A DNA stretch of 64,000 nt, taken from the NCBI GenBank assembly GCA_905479945.1, contig CAJQOP010000048.1, forward strand, positions 1 to 64,000, written 5' to 3'. Made by a program: the position numbers and the translations under genes. Source of the DNA: an uncultured Glaciecola sp. (GTDB lineage: Bacteria; Pseudomonadota; Gammaproteobacteria; Enterobacterales; Alteromonadaceae). Below the pieces are notes generated by a model, which saw only the letters and a program-made list of their open reading frames with translations, did not search any database and was not told the origin of the DNA. Shown here piece by piece: positions 7,164 through 15,711 of this stretch. The stretch's first letter is position 1; the number at the start of each line of letters is the position of its first letter.

Positions 7164-8461
7164 GTGACCGCCTGTTTTCGGTTAAACTCAGCTTGTTTGT
7201 ATTTTTCAGACAGCATAATTGCGCTTAGCTTTTCAACGCTAACAAAAAGCTGATGAAAACTCAAAAACGTCGGCGAAAAGCCAAAGCGAATAATGTCGGG
7301 GGCTCGAAAGTCGGCAACCACTCCCTCAGAAATCAGAGCCTGACACAAGGCATATGCGGCGGGATGCTTGTAAGCAAGTTGAGAACCGCGATTTTCTGAG
7401 CTTAGTGGTGATGCCAGTGTTAGGCCACAAAGCACATCGGTTTGTGCGACTAAGCGCTGAAAAAAACAAGTCATAGCAACTGATTTTTCGCGCACTTGTT
7501 CCATATTCACTTGCTCAAAAACATCTAGTGCGGCATTTAAGACCGACATTGAAATAACACTTGGCGTGCCGCTCAAAAACTTTTTAATCCCTGCATCAGC
7601 TTTATATCCGGGTTCAAACGTAAATGGGTTCGCATGCCCCATCCAACCCGTAAGCGGCTGCTTTAATGATGTAATATGTTTATTTGCAGCATAAATAAAT
7701 GCCGGTGCACCTGGCCCACCGTTCAAATACTTATAGCCACAGCCAACTGCAAAGTCTACTTGGCATTCATCAAGTTCAACATGCACAGCACCCGCACTAT
7801 GAGCAAGATCCCAGATCACTAACACACCTTGCTTATGGGCCAACTGCGTTAGTTTTTGCATATCGTGTATTTCGCCTGAACGAAAATTAACATGGGTAAG
7901 CATAAGTACAGATATCTCATGACCTTGCTGCTCTAGTACTGACTCTATTTGGTCTGCACTGCAGGTTAGTAGGCTGCACTTATGTGAACCAAACATTTGT
8001 TCTAGCCCCTCAACCATGTACAAATCAGTTGGGAAATTATCCTGCTGCGACAGCACTTTATGGCGAGTAGGCCCATTCATTTGCAGCGCACTAGCTAAAA
8101 CCTTAAACAGATTGACGGAAATAGAGTCACAGCAAATAACTTGTCCATGTTTTGCGCCAATTAGTGGGGCTATCTTATTGCCAACCGTGATGGGGAGATC
8201 TATCCACGCATGTTTGTTCCAACTTGTTATAAGATCTTGGCCCCATTGTCTTTCAACAACATCAATAGCCATCTTTTTTGCAGAAATCGGAAGAGGTCCT
8301 AAGGAGTTCCCATCGAGATAGACAACGCCTTGAGGAATATCAAATAAGGCTATTGCATGCGCTATCGGGTCTTCTTTGTCTAATTCAATAGCATGACCTT
8401 CTTGTAATTTTGGGTCATTTGACAATGTATAATGAGATTGAGTGCTATCTTTTATCAGCAT
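7160..8461 (-). CDS. kynU: Kynureninase
   Basis: PLP enzyme that cleaves L-kynurenine to anthranilate and alanine (EC 3.7.1.3), 433 aa, normal length. Family motifs are visible: VVYLDGNSLGPLP near 46-58, the NFPTDLY segment near 142-148, the PLP-phosphate region HVNFRSGEIHD near 190-200, WDLAHSAGA near 217-225, and the Schiff-base lysine K244 in CGYKYLNGGPG. Cytosolic. Directly upstream on the same strand lies a formamidase-like hydrolase, so these two cover the formylkynurenine to anthranilate steps; tryptophan dioxygenase is not in the window. Confidence 0.93.
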   Translation of the reverse strand: MLIKDSTQSHYTLSNDPKLQEGHAIELDKEDPIAHAIALFDIPQGVVYLDGNSLGPLPISAKKMAIDVVERQWGQDLITSWNKHAWIDLPITVGNKIAPLIGAKHGQVICCDSISVNLFKVLASALQMNGPTRHKVLSQQDNFPTDLYMVEGLEQMFGSHKCSLLTCSADQIESVLEQQGHEISVLMLTHVNFRSGEIHDMQKLTQLAHKQGVLVIWDLAHSAGAVHVELDECQVDFAVGCGYKYLNGGPGAPAFIYAANKHITSLKQPLTGWMGHANPFTFEPGYKADAGIKKFLSGTPSVISMSVLNAALDVFEQVNMEQVREKSVAMTCFFQRLVAQTDVLCGLTLASPLSSENRGSQLAYKHPAAYALCQALISEGVVADFRAPDIIRFGFSPTFLSFHQLFVSVEKLSAIMLSEKYKQAEFNRKQAVT

Positions 8462-8568
8462 TAATTTTCCACTTTTTGATTAGGCGACGAGTTAAGATAT
8501 TTACTATCGTTTTCGTTATAAGGTTTAGGTTCATTTAAATATTAAATTTTTCAGCTACTGCCAAAGCC

Positions 8569-8640
8569 TTGATAAGAACTGAGTTAATAGCTCGGTTAAT
8601 AGCTGGACTAGGAGCTGGGTTAAGAGCTGGGATAAGAACT
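8569..8640. repeat. Six tandem 12-bp units
   Basis: Six degenerate 12-bp units, including GAGTTAATAGCT, CGGTTAATAGCT, GGACTAGGAGCT, GGGTTAAGAGCT and GGGATAAGAACT. The array includes the last codons and stop of the adjacent minus-strand hydrolase gene. Because the unit is a multiple of three and contains TAA or TAG, copies of the stop codon recur in the same frame beyond the gene end. Confidence 0.85.
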
Positions 8641-9648
8641 TAAGCTAAGAAGCAGTTGTTGAAACGCATCACTTCCAGGATGGATCCAATCAAAGTGTCC
8701 AGCCTTGTCCAATTTTACTGTTATTGCATTTTGATGACTTGCTTGCTCTGGTGCAACAATCTCATCAGCATTTCCTTGAAATAATTCGAATTGGTTCAAC
8801 AGTTCGCTTGTTGCAGCAAAGTTTTGCGGATTAGCTAAATAATAAGCAATAGGTTGTTGTGCAGGCATTCCCCGCATAAAGCTGGGCGTGGCCGACTCAC
8901 AAGTATTGTCACCGCGAGCATAATCGTCAATATCCATGATTGCCGCAAGGCCAATGATATTTGCTTTCTTTATCGCAGGCGGCAACACATCATCAAGCTG
9001 AATAGCAAGCATCGCCGCCAGATGTCCACCGGCGCTGTGACCCAGAATGTTAATTTTCGAAAGATCGACCCCAAACTCACTCAGCCTGCTTATATGTTTT
9101 AGACCTAGCACTACATCGTCTAGCGCGACAGGCCACTCTCCGCCATTTCCTGCGCGGCGGTATTCGATTGACCAAACATGAAAACCCGCTTGCGCCAATC
9201 CAGTCGAAAAAGCATAAGAATGCGACATATCAAACTCATTTAGCCAGCATCCTCCATGGATGAAAGCGACAACACCGTTCACCTTTTTATCTGGGTGATT
9301 TGCTGGCCAGTAAGCAGCATATTGATCCTGATGTTCGTGCGCATATGGGAATATTGAAGGAGGCGCTTGATAAGGAAGCTCAGCTACTAACTTGTAAGGG
9401 GTATTGTGTGGCGCTGCAGGAAAGACAATTTGTGTTAAAGCTTCTGAATGCTTACCTTGTATCTGCATTTCTAACTTTGTAGCATGAGTATCTTCAGCAT
9501 AAGCGCTGACTGAAAAAACGAAGGCTAAAACCGCAGATAATTTGAAGATGCAAACCGATTGATTACCAATACACCACAATTTAACGATAACTCCTTGCAC
9601 AGGGAATCGACAAAAACTCACCCAGTGTAAATTAGCTAAGTGCCGCAT
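8620..9648 (-). CDS. Exported alpha/beta hydrolase, formamidase-like
   Basis: 342 aa. An alpha/beta hydrolase of the HSL/arylformamidase type: oxyanion motif HGGCW (about 131-135), nucleophile elbow GHSAGG with Ser205, an Asp in the NADEIV segment near 294, and His in KAGHFDW near 318. A hydrophobic segment ending in SAYAED (about 36-52) looks like a signal peptide, so the product may be periplasmic, unusual for a kynurenine formamidase. Position beside kynU suggests hydrolysis of N-formylkynurenine, but another ester or amide substrate is possible. The listed start has GAGGA eight bases upstream; a TTG at 9579, 11 bases after AAGGAG, would remove 23 residues in front of the signal peptide and is a serious alternative. 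Confidence 0.75.
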   Translation of the reverse strand: MRHLANLHWVSFCRFPVQGVIVKLWCIGNQSVCIFKLSAVLAFVFSVSAYAEDTHATKLEMQIQGKHSEALTQIVFPAAPHNTPYKLVAELPYQAPPSIFPYAHEHQDQYAAYWPANHPDKKVNGVVAFIHGGCWLNEFDMSHSYAFSTGLAQAGFHVWSIEYRRAGNGGEWPVALDDVVLGLKHISRLSEFGVDLSKINILGHSAGGHLAAMLAIQLDDVLPPAIKKANIIGLAAIMDIDDYARGDNTCESATPSFMRGMPAQQPIAYYLANPQNFAATSELLNQFELFQGNADEIVAPEQASHQNAITVKLDKAGHFDWIHPGSDAFQQLLLSLSSYPSS

Positions 9649-9850
9649 TAAGAAAGTCCTCTTTTATTTTTGTTGTTATTTTTTAAGATTAATCTTTGCT
9701 GAACTAATGCATGAGCAGTTGTTTAACTAGATTTTTTACCGCCATTCCAGTCCAATTACAAACGTCTTGGTAAATTTAGCACGCTTCTTTGCCATAGCAG
9801 ATGAAATTTTTGCTTGCTTTGCACTTTTAACTTAACATCATTACAAATGT

Positions 9851-9904
9851 TACGCATTAATCAACAGCTATGCATTAGTCAGGCGCTATGCATTAATCAA
9901 AAAG
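9851..9904. repeat. Three tandem 18-bp units
   Basis: Units TACGCATTAATCAACAGC, TATGCATTAGTCAGGCGC and TATGCATTAATCAAAAAG lie head to tail in the 5' region of the DUF2339 gene, ending just before its first possible start codon. They may be part of its promoter or leader or simply repeat expansion. Confidence 0.75.
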
Positions 9905-9931
9905 TCTGAGCACTTGGCTAAAGGATCAACA

Positions 9932-12835
9932 TTGGAAGAGCAACTCAAGCAACTTAGAGAAGAGTTAGAAACAGTGCGTGATCAATTCACGCTAAAAACG
10001 ATGCTACTGGCCAGAAAGATAGACGCCTTAGAGCGTGAATTGGTAGCAGCAAAGTTTAAACCTCCCCAACTGAACGCTGAAGAAGCTAACAACATTGCAG
10101 TTGAATCCGTCGCTGCTGAAGTTGCCGACATGCATATTGATGAACCTAGTCAGCACAGTAAGCAAAAACCATTGTCTGCCCCCCCAGAACAAAAAAAGCC
10201 ATACAAAATTAACGTTATTGATGTGCTTTTTGCACAACTGATGTCACTTATTTTTGAGTGGTTCAGCCCAGTAACTAAAATATACGAAAGCTACAAAGCA
10301 CGCGGCATGTTAGGTATTTTCTTTTTAACCATTGCTGGCGCAGGTTTAGTCTTAGCAGGCTTTGGCTACTTAATGCAGTTACTAATTGATGAAATGGGAG
10401 CCGGAAGCAAATCTTTACTTATGTCAGCAACCGCCATTGCCGTAATTGGTGGTGGTATATTACTGAAGGTAAAGACCAAGTTCGGCGAATTTGCCAGTGC
10501 CATTGTCGCCTTAGGCCTACTACTTTGTTTTAGCACTATTTATTTTGTAGGTAGCGTTTACCAACTCATTCCAGGGCTTGCTGTGCTAGCTTTGTACGCC
10601 ATTAGTGCAATGACCTGTCATTATCTTGCTCTTTGGTTAGATACAAAAGTAATTGCCGTATTGGGCATCGTTGGCATCACGGTCATGCCTTTATTAACAG
10701 GCTCAACGATTATAGAACCTGCATACTATGTGCTGGCGCTGTTGTTTGTAAGTGCCAGTAGTCTGTATTTGGCCTATAAACATATTGGTCATTGGCTTGC
10801 CGACTTAACCTTTGCATTCGCATTTATTGCCTTAGGGTGGGTAAGCTCCGCTAATTCTATATTTATTTCACCGTGGATGATTAACGCATTTTACTTGCTG
10901 TTCACAGGCTATTTATGTTTTAGTTTATTCCATCACAAACCACAAACTAAACGCTTTTTAATCCTGCTGGCTGCAGTTGTTGGCGGCAGTTTACTGTTGC
11001 TGCTGCAGGGCACGAATTACTCAGTATCTGAGCTAAACGTCCAATTAATGATAAATGCGATTGTAGGCTTAGCCACCGCACTGTTGTTCTATAAGGTAAA
11101 GCACGAGCATTTAAGTGTTTTAGTGCTTATTACCGCAACATGGATTGTTTTAAGTATTGTTGGCATTCTAGCAGCTACTTATTGGGGCATCGCTTGGGCG
11201 GTAGAAGCATTATTACTAATATTTATGAGTCGTTACTACAAACTCCCTAGCTTAATCCATCAAGGCCAGGGGCTTGCGGCAATTGCTATTGTTTACTGCT
11301 TGTTTGCCGTCATTCCCTACTTCCCACTGCCCGCACTCGTAAATACCGATGGTTGGGTCATTGTGATTATGATTGCCTTAATTGTGTCGGTTTGGCAGCG
11401 TTTAATTAAACCTTCGATAACATCAAAATCTGATGGCGTCACGTATAGCCCATATGTGCAGCGGCAAGTTTACCCTATTCTAGTATTTTTAGAATCAGCT
11501 TGGCTTAGTGTTGTTTTATTGGCTTGCGCCTATATTTGGTTTGGTGAATGGGCAGGCTTAAGCGCTATTTTCATTCAACTTGCTTTGCTTTTCAGAGCCA
11601 AAACGGTGAACTCATCACAATCCAATAAAACCAGCCTTGAAGTGCTCGCGGTTATTCTTATTCTTTTTCCAATTGCCTATGTTTACATTGGCAGCGATGC
11701 CGTCAACTCTTTACGCTTTTCTCAGTTGCCGATATTCGCAAAAGCCTCTTTGATCGCGGCTTTCGTACAATTATGGCTTTGGTCTGCATTTTATCGAAGG
11801 TTCAACCCTGAGAGCAGACTAAGAAATATCGCTGAAACTACCCGAATCTTATTCTATTTATTGTTACCCATTTGTTGGCTTAATTCGGCCTATAGACGCT
11901 TAGATGAAGATGTAATCATGGTTTTATGGCTGTCACCAATCATTGCCATACTTTTGGCTCACTTTACTAAAGCCAAAGCACTTTTAATTGAAAGCAAAAT
12001 ATTGTTTGCAGCACTCAGCTTAGTCTCACTTGGCTTAATGCTCGACAACAGCATAATATCCTCAATGATAGGCTTGGCAGGTTATGCCCTTGTTGTTTGC
12101 CTCGCATACTTCTTAAACAAAACCGAACAAAGTAACAAGGTATTCACATTCGTTTTAAACTGGGCCATTAATGCATTTGGATTCATGATTGCTATTATTT
12201 GCGCTACGCAATTCGACAGCTTAACCTTGCTAACTATCATAATTAGCCTTTACTCCCTGATCGTAATTAGCTTAAACCAACGTTACTCCATATGTGACGA
12301 TAACAAGCGTTTCCACCTGAGCTATTTAGCACTTGTCTCGATTTTTTCATGGGCATTAATGTTCATCTTTACCGCATTTGGTTACGGTAATGCGATTGCA
12401 TATGCTATCGCTCCAATAATGATATTGTTAGTGGTGTTCTTGCTCAAGAAACGCAATATGCTGCCGCTCAACGCCAAGTTTTCAGTAAATACCGTTCCGG
12501 TTGAACTCTATATGCATAGCTATTTGTTGATTACCTATGTGCTGGGTTGCCTTGCTTTGAACGAATTTGCTTTTGACTTAGCAATAGCGCCACTACTGGC
12601 TATTCACGGTACTATTATTTTGTTTGTGAAAAACAGAACCAAAGGCACCGTTCGTTATAGCTTTGCATTGATCCTACTAGGTATTGCCAAACTAGCACTG
12701 ATAGACACGGCAAATGCCGTGCTGTGGCAAAAAGTAATGCTATTTATTGGTATAGGCGTGTTTATTCTGCTTGCAAGCTTTTGGTATCAAAAGCTTGTAT
12801 CGAAGGACGCTGAAGCACTAGTGGCTGAGGGGTAA
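9932..12835 (+). CDS. DUF2339 giant membrane protein
   Basis: About 967 aa. The N-terminus is a soluble coiled coil (EEQLKQLREELETVRDQF), then from about residue 130 the protein is almost entirely hydrophobic with two dozen or more predicted membrane helices. This is the architecture of DUF2339 predicted membrane proteins, whose function is unknown. I choose the TTG at 9932 because AAAGGA precedes it by six bases; the ORF-track TTG at 9914 has no good ribosome binding site. It stands alone on the plus strand, divergent from the hydrolase gene, behind three 18-bp tandem repeats. Confidence 0.82.
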   Translation: MEEQLKQLREELETVRDQFTLKTMLLARKIDALERELVAAKFKPPQLNAEEANNIAVESVAAEVADMHIDEPSQHSKQKPLSAPPEQKKPYKINVIDVLFAQLMSLIFEWFSPVTKIYESYKARGMLGIFFLTIAGAGLVLAGFGYLMQLLIDEMGAGSKSLLMSATAIAVIGGGILLKVKTKFGEFASAIVALGLLLCFSTIYFVGSVYQLIPGLAVLALYAISAMTCHYLALWLDTKVIAVLGIVGITVMPLLTGSTIIEPAYYVLALLFVSASSLYLAYKHIGHWLADLTFAFAFIALGWVSSANSIFISPWMINAFYLLFTGYLCFSLFHHKPQTKRFLILLAAVVGGSLLLLLQGTNYSVSELNVQLMINAIVGLATALLFYKVKHEHLSVLVLITATWIVLSIVGILAATYWGIAWAVEALLLIFMSRYYKLPSLIHQGQGLAAIAIVYCLFAVIPYFPLPALVNTDGWVIVIMIALIVSVWQRLIKPSITSKSDGVTYSPYVQRQVYPILVFLESAWLSVVLLACAYIWFGEWAGLSAIFIQLALLFRAKTVNSSQSNKTSLEVLAVILILFPIAYVYIGSDAVNSLRFSQLPIFAKASLIAAFVQLWLWSAFYRRFNPESRLRNIAETTRILFYLLLPICWLNSAYRRLDEDVIMVLWLSPIIAILLAHFTKAKALLIESKILFAALSLVSLGLMLDNSIISSMIGLAGYALVVCLAYFLNKTEQSNKVFTFVLNWAINAFGFMIAIICATQFDSLTLLTIIISLYSLIVISLNQRYSICDDNKRFHLSYLALVSIFSWALMFIFTAFGYGNAIAYAIAPIMILLVVFLLKKRNMLPLNAKFSVNTVPVELYMHSYLLITYVLGCLALNEFAFDLAIAPLLAIHGTIILFVKNRTKGTVRYSFALILLGIAKLALIDTANAVLWQKVMLFIGIGVFILLASFWYQKLVSKDAEALVAEG

Positions 12836-12887
12836 GAGGCATTGCGTATTTTTAATTCCACCTACATATCTAGTTAATAATATGTCG

Positions 12888-13463
12888 TTATTTCAAAGTA
12901 TCGACTATCTGAGATAATCGTTGTTCAACCGAACCTGTAAGCATGGTGTAGTGAATGCCTCGTTTATTCAGTTCGTTGGTAATGAACACTTGAAATTCGG
13001 TATGTTTAACGTCACCAGAGCGCTCCCACGTATCTTCAAATGGAATATCATCATCGCATAAGAATACGTGCTGATATCGTTGCTGGCTTTTATCTGCTAA
13101 CTCACATAGCTCAGCTAAGGCAGACTCATGGTAATCCAAAGCAAAATGCCACGTAGTTAAGGCATTGGTATCAACAAATAAGTACTTATTTGCATTCAAT
13201 ATTGTGCGGTCTTCAATGGCAATGTGCTCTTGCGCAATGAATAGCAACTGTTCAGGCGTTAAACGTCGGTCTGTTTGGTTTTGCTCCCAATAAGTTCGAC
13301 CAAATTCATCAACATGAACTGTATTAAAGTGCTTTGCTGCGGCTTTACAAATAGTGGATTTACCTGTTGAAGGCGCACCCATAAAAACTACCTTTTGAAT
13401 AGTTTCACTTGGTAAGAGTGCCGGCTTGATTGTTTGCAAGTGCGCAGGATCTGGGTTATTCAT
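12888..13463 (-). CDS. NadR-like ribosylnicotinamide kinase/AAA ATPase
   Basis: 191 aa. P-loop NTPase of the NadR kinase-domain type, with Walker A GAPSTGKST near 29-37, VDEFGRTYWE near 51-60, and FVDTNALTTWHFALDY near 96-111 that resembles the lid and substrate region of ribosylnicotinamide kinases. It lacks the nucleotidylyltransferase and HTH domains of full NadR. The gene follows pnuC by 74 bp on the same strand, so the pair would import nicotinamide riboside and trap it by phosphorylation to NMN. Cytosolic. The family is likely; kinase specificity is inferred from the partnership. Confidence 0.82.
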   Translation of the reverse strand: MNNPDPAHLQTIKPALLPSETIQKVVFMGAPSTGKSTICKAAAKHFNTVHVDEFGRTYWEQNQTDRRLTPEQLLFIAQEHIAIEDRTILNANKYLFVDTNALTTWHFALDYHESALAELCELADKSQQRYQHVFLCDDDIPFEDTWERSGDVKHTEFQVFITNELNKRGIHYTMLTGSVEQRLSQIVDTLK

Positions 13464-13537
13464 TTGGCTGGTTTCATTTAAGTGCTTTAAGGTAACTTTT
13501 AATTATGTTCAAAATTGAATCGCTATCAAAGAAAACG

Positions 13538-14146
13538 CTAGGACGTAGCGCTTTGTATTTTATACTGTTTTGACCAAGAATAAAGGCCAATTAATGCCAT
13601 AATTAAAAAACAGCCATAAAGGATCGTAGTTGGATACAAGCCTTTTTGGAAATAGACAAAAATAGCGACGATATCGACCACAATCCAAAACAGCCAATTA
13701 ATGATGTATCTGCGAGTCATTAACACAAACGCAACCAAGCTGGCGCAGGTAGTAAATGCATCGGCGTAAGCAAAACTTGCATCGGTATATCGCTGCATTA
13801 TCGCGCCTAAAGTAAGCGCACTTAGCATGGCAATAGCGATCCAAACACTCAATGATTTATATGGCATATAGAGTACTTGAACTGTTAACGGTGCAGATAA
13901 GTTTTTAGACCAATTCCACCAGCCGTAAATTTGCAAGGCCATATAGACAATATGCAACCCAGCGTCAGAATACAGTTTTGCGGTATAAAAGACATAAACG
14001 TAAAGTGTGACTTGTACAAAGCCAAAAGCAAAATTCCAAATATTGCCTTTGATAAGCAAAAACACACAGATAAAGCCAGACAAAGCTGCGCTTATTTCAA
14101 GGGTGTTAGTGCCTAAGAAACCATTAATAAATTCAGAAAATGTCAT
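13538..14146 (-). CDS. pnuC: Nicotinamide riboside transporter PnuC
   Basis: 202 aa with seven predicted membrane helices. The PnuC signature is clear: IKGNIWNFAFGFVQVTLYVY near 33-52 and LQIYGWWNWSKN near 71-82, which carries the substrate-contacting tryptophans. PnuC is a facilitator that relies on intracellular phosphorylation, supplied here by the downstream NadR-like kinase. It starts 19 bp after the histidine phosphatase stop codon, suggesting one operon of phosphatase, pnuC and kinase. Confidence 0.92.
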   Translation of the reverse strand: MTFSEFINGFLGTNTLEISAALSGFICVFLLIKGNIWNFAFGFVQVTLYVYVFYTAKLYSDAGLHIVYMALQIYGWWNWSKNLSAPLTVQVLYMPYKSLSVWIAIAMLSALTLGAIMQRYTDASFAYADAFTTCASLVAFVLMTRRYIINWLFWIVVDIVAIFVYFQKGLYPTTILYGCFLIMALIGLYSWSKQYKIQSATS

Positions 14147-14165
14147 ACGTCAATAATACCTAGGG

Positions 14166-14813
14166 TTACTCTATTAGAACGCGCTGATACTTAGGTTTTT
14201 CTATCCCATCGACAGGCATGAATTCAAGCATAAACAAGTCTCCATAGTCATCCTCGCCTAATACCGTTTCAGGACCACCAAGCAGCTTCAACAGCTCTGG
14301 CGTTGTATTGCTATGGCCAACAACCAACGTGTTGCCCAAGTTTGTGGCGGGCATTTTTAATAGCGTGCTTGCAAATTCGCCTAGTTTACGCGGGTTATAC
14401 TCGCTTATCACAATGCCAAAATGCGCGGCAGTGGGTTTAGCTGTTTGCATTGTGCGCTGATAATTAGTAGAAAATACAGCTGTAATATTCTTATCTGCTA
14501 AATAACTCGCTAATGCTAACGCACGCTTTTGGCCTTCGTCGGTTAAATTAGGGTCTTTTTTATGACCAGCTGACGCCTTGTCAATTTGTGAGTGATGAGA
14601 ACTAATTTCTTTTTCGAAATGCCGTGTTAAAAAAATAGTCTTAGCTTGATTGTTACTTTTATCCTCAATGCTTAAAAGTGCTACATCGTTGGCATTCTCT
14701 ATTTCGTGAGCCTCAGCATTGGTCACATTAGCATAAAGAAAAACAACAGAAATAACGCATAAAAGGCGATACAGAAAAAATTTATCAATCAGATTTTGCA
14801 TAATTTTGCTCAT
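14166..14813 (-). CDS. Exported histidine phosphatase family protein
   Basis: 215 aa. A hydrophobic N-terminus (residues about 12-33, ending TNAEA) indicates export or a membrane anchor. The histidine phosphatase superfamily signature is present: LTRHFEKE near 61-68 with the phospho-acceptor His, the arginine in FSTNYQRTMQT, and the second catalytic His in VVGHSNTTPELL. It resembles SixA/phosphoglycerate-mutase-like phosphatases. As the first gene before pnuC and the NadR-like kinase, a periplasmic phosphatase could dephosphorylate NMN or similar nucleotides to give the riboside that PnuC imports; this is inference from gene order. Confidence 0.8.
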   Translation of the reverse strand: MSKIMQNLIDKFFLYRLLCVISVVFLYANVTNAEAHEIENANDVALLSIEDKSNNQAKTIFLTRHFEKEISSHHSQIDKASAGHKKDPNLTDEGQKRALALASYLADKNITAVFSTNYQRTMQTAKPTAAHFGIVISEYNPRKLGEFASTLLKMPATNLGNTLVVGHSNTTPELLKLLGGPETVLGEDDYGDLFMLEFMPVDGIEKPKYQRVLIE

Positions 14814-14862
14814 TCAAATGTTAAAAACACTTACGAAGCTTAAGTCTACTAGCTTTAAAACA

Positions 14863-14895
14863 AAAAGACGCATTTAACAGGTAAATGCGTCTTTT
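14863..14895. terminator. Strong hairpin terminator
   Basis: A 14-bp perfect stem (AAAAGACGCATTTA and TAAATGCGTCTTTT) with a 5-nt loop lies 60 bp after the DUF2780 gene stop (minus strand) and upstream of the phosphatase gene. A/T tracts on both arms would allow function in either direction. Confidence 0.88.
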
Positions 14896-14958
14896 GATCA
14901 AGTCATGTCTTGTTGTTGTCGATACACCATGAGTATAGCGCACCGCAACAAAACTAAT

Positions 14959-15507
14959 TTAGATAAAACTACCAAGACTATCAGTAAATAATTTCTTAGC
15001 TTCTTGACCTAGAGGTGTGTCCAGATAAACTTGTGCCTGAGTTACAAAGCCAGTGATCATTTCTGGTGACAAACCCAAAGCTTCAAATTGCTGTTTAACT
15101 GCGTTTAAGCTTTTCAACTCATCGCTGTATTCAGAAGCTTTGCTCAGTAGAGCTGATATGCCGCCTTCCCCACTAAGGTCTTTTACTTCTGGAACAGCAC
15201 TGAGCACTTGGTCAATACCAGGGAGTGAAGATGATAACGCAGCAAACTTGTCGCTACTTACATTGCCTTTCACATAATTCATCAATGAACCCAAGCCACC
15301 TTCGGCTTGCTCTGAAGTCACACCTAGGTTTTCAGTTAAGGCTCCGATCATGCCAGTCATACTAGGAGCTGCTTCTGCTACTGCTACTTCAGCGCTTTCG
15401 CCAAAACCTAACATACCCTTTAATGAATCAAACCAACCGCCCTCTGCTTGTGATGCAGCTGAAAAGGTCAGTGTTGATATAAGTATCAAAGATGCAAATT
15501 TCTTCAT
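14959..15507 (-). CDS. DUF2780 (VcgC/VcgE) secreted protein
   Basis: 182 aa with a Sec signal peptide (KKFASLILISTLTFSAASQAEGG). The mature protein is mostly helical, with Gly/Ser-rich turns and repeated LSSSLPGIDQVLSAVPEVKDL and GGISALLSKASEY segments, which I recognise as the DUF2780/VcgC family of marine gammaproteobacteria. No function is established. It appears monocistronic, closed by the hairpin at 14863-14895. Confidence 0.72.
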   Translation of the reverse strand: MKKFASLILISTLTFSAASQAEGGWFDSLKGMLGFGESAEVAVAEAAPSMTGMIGALTENLGVTSEQAEGGLGSLMNYVKGNVSSDKFAALSSSLPGIDQVLSAVPEVKDLSGEGGISALLSKASEYSDELKSLNAVKQQFEALGLSPEMITGFVTQAQVYLDTPLGQEAKKLFTDSLGSFI

Positions 15508-15711
15508 GGTGATTCCTTTATAATTATTTATTTTGTAGCAATCAAACGAGATCGCTTACTTCCTTTCTGAGCATATTATAAGGCAAATATTTGACTGACG
15601 GTATGCTTAATTATCATAGGGCTAAATAATTAGTAGTATTTACGACCCTCGATAATCAATTTGTCTTTTATGTTAGGAGTGAACTCGGCATACTATCCAT
15701 TCTGAATTAAC

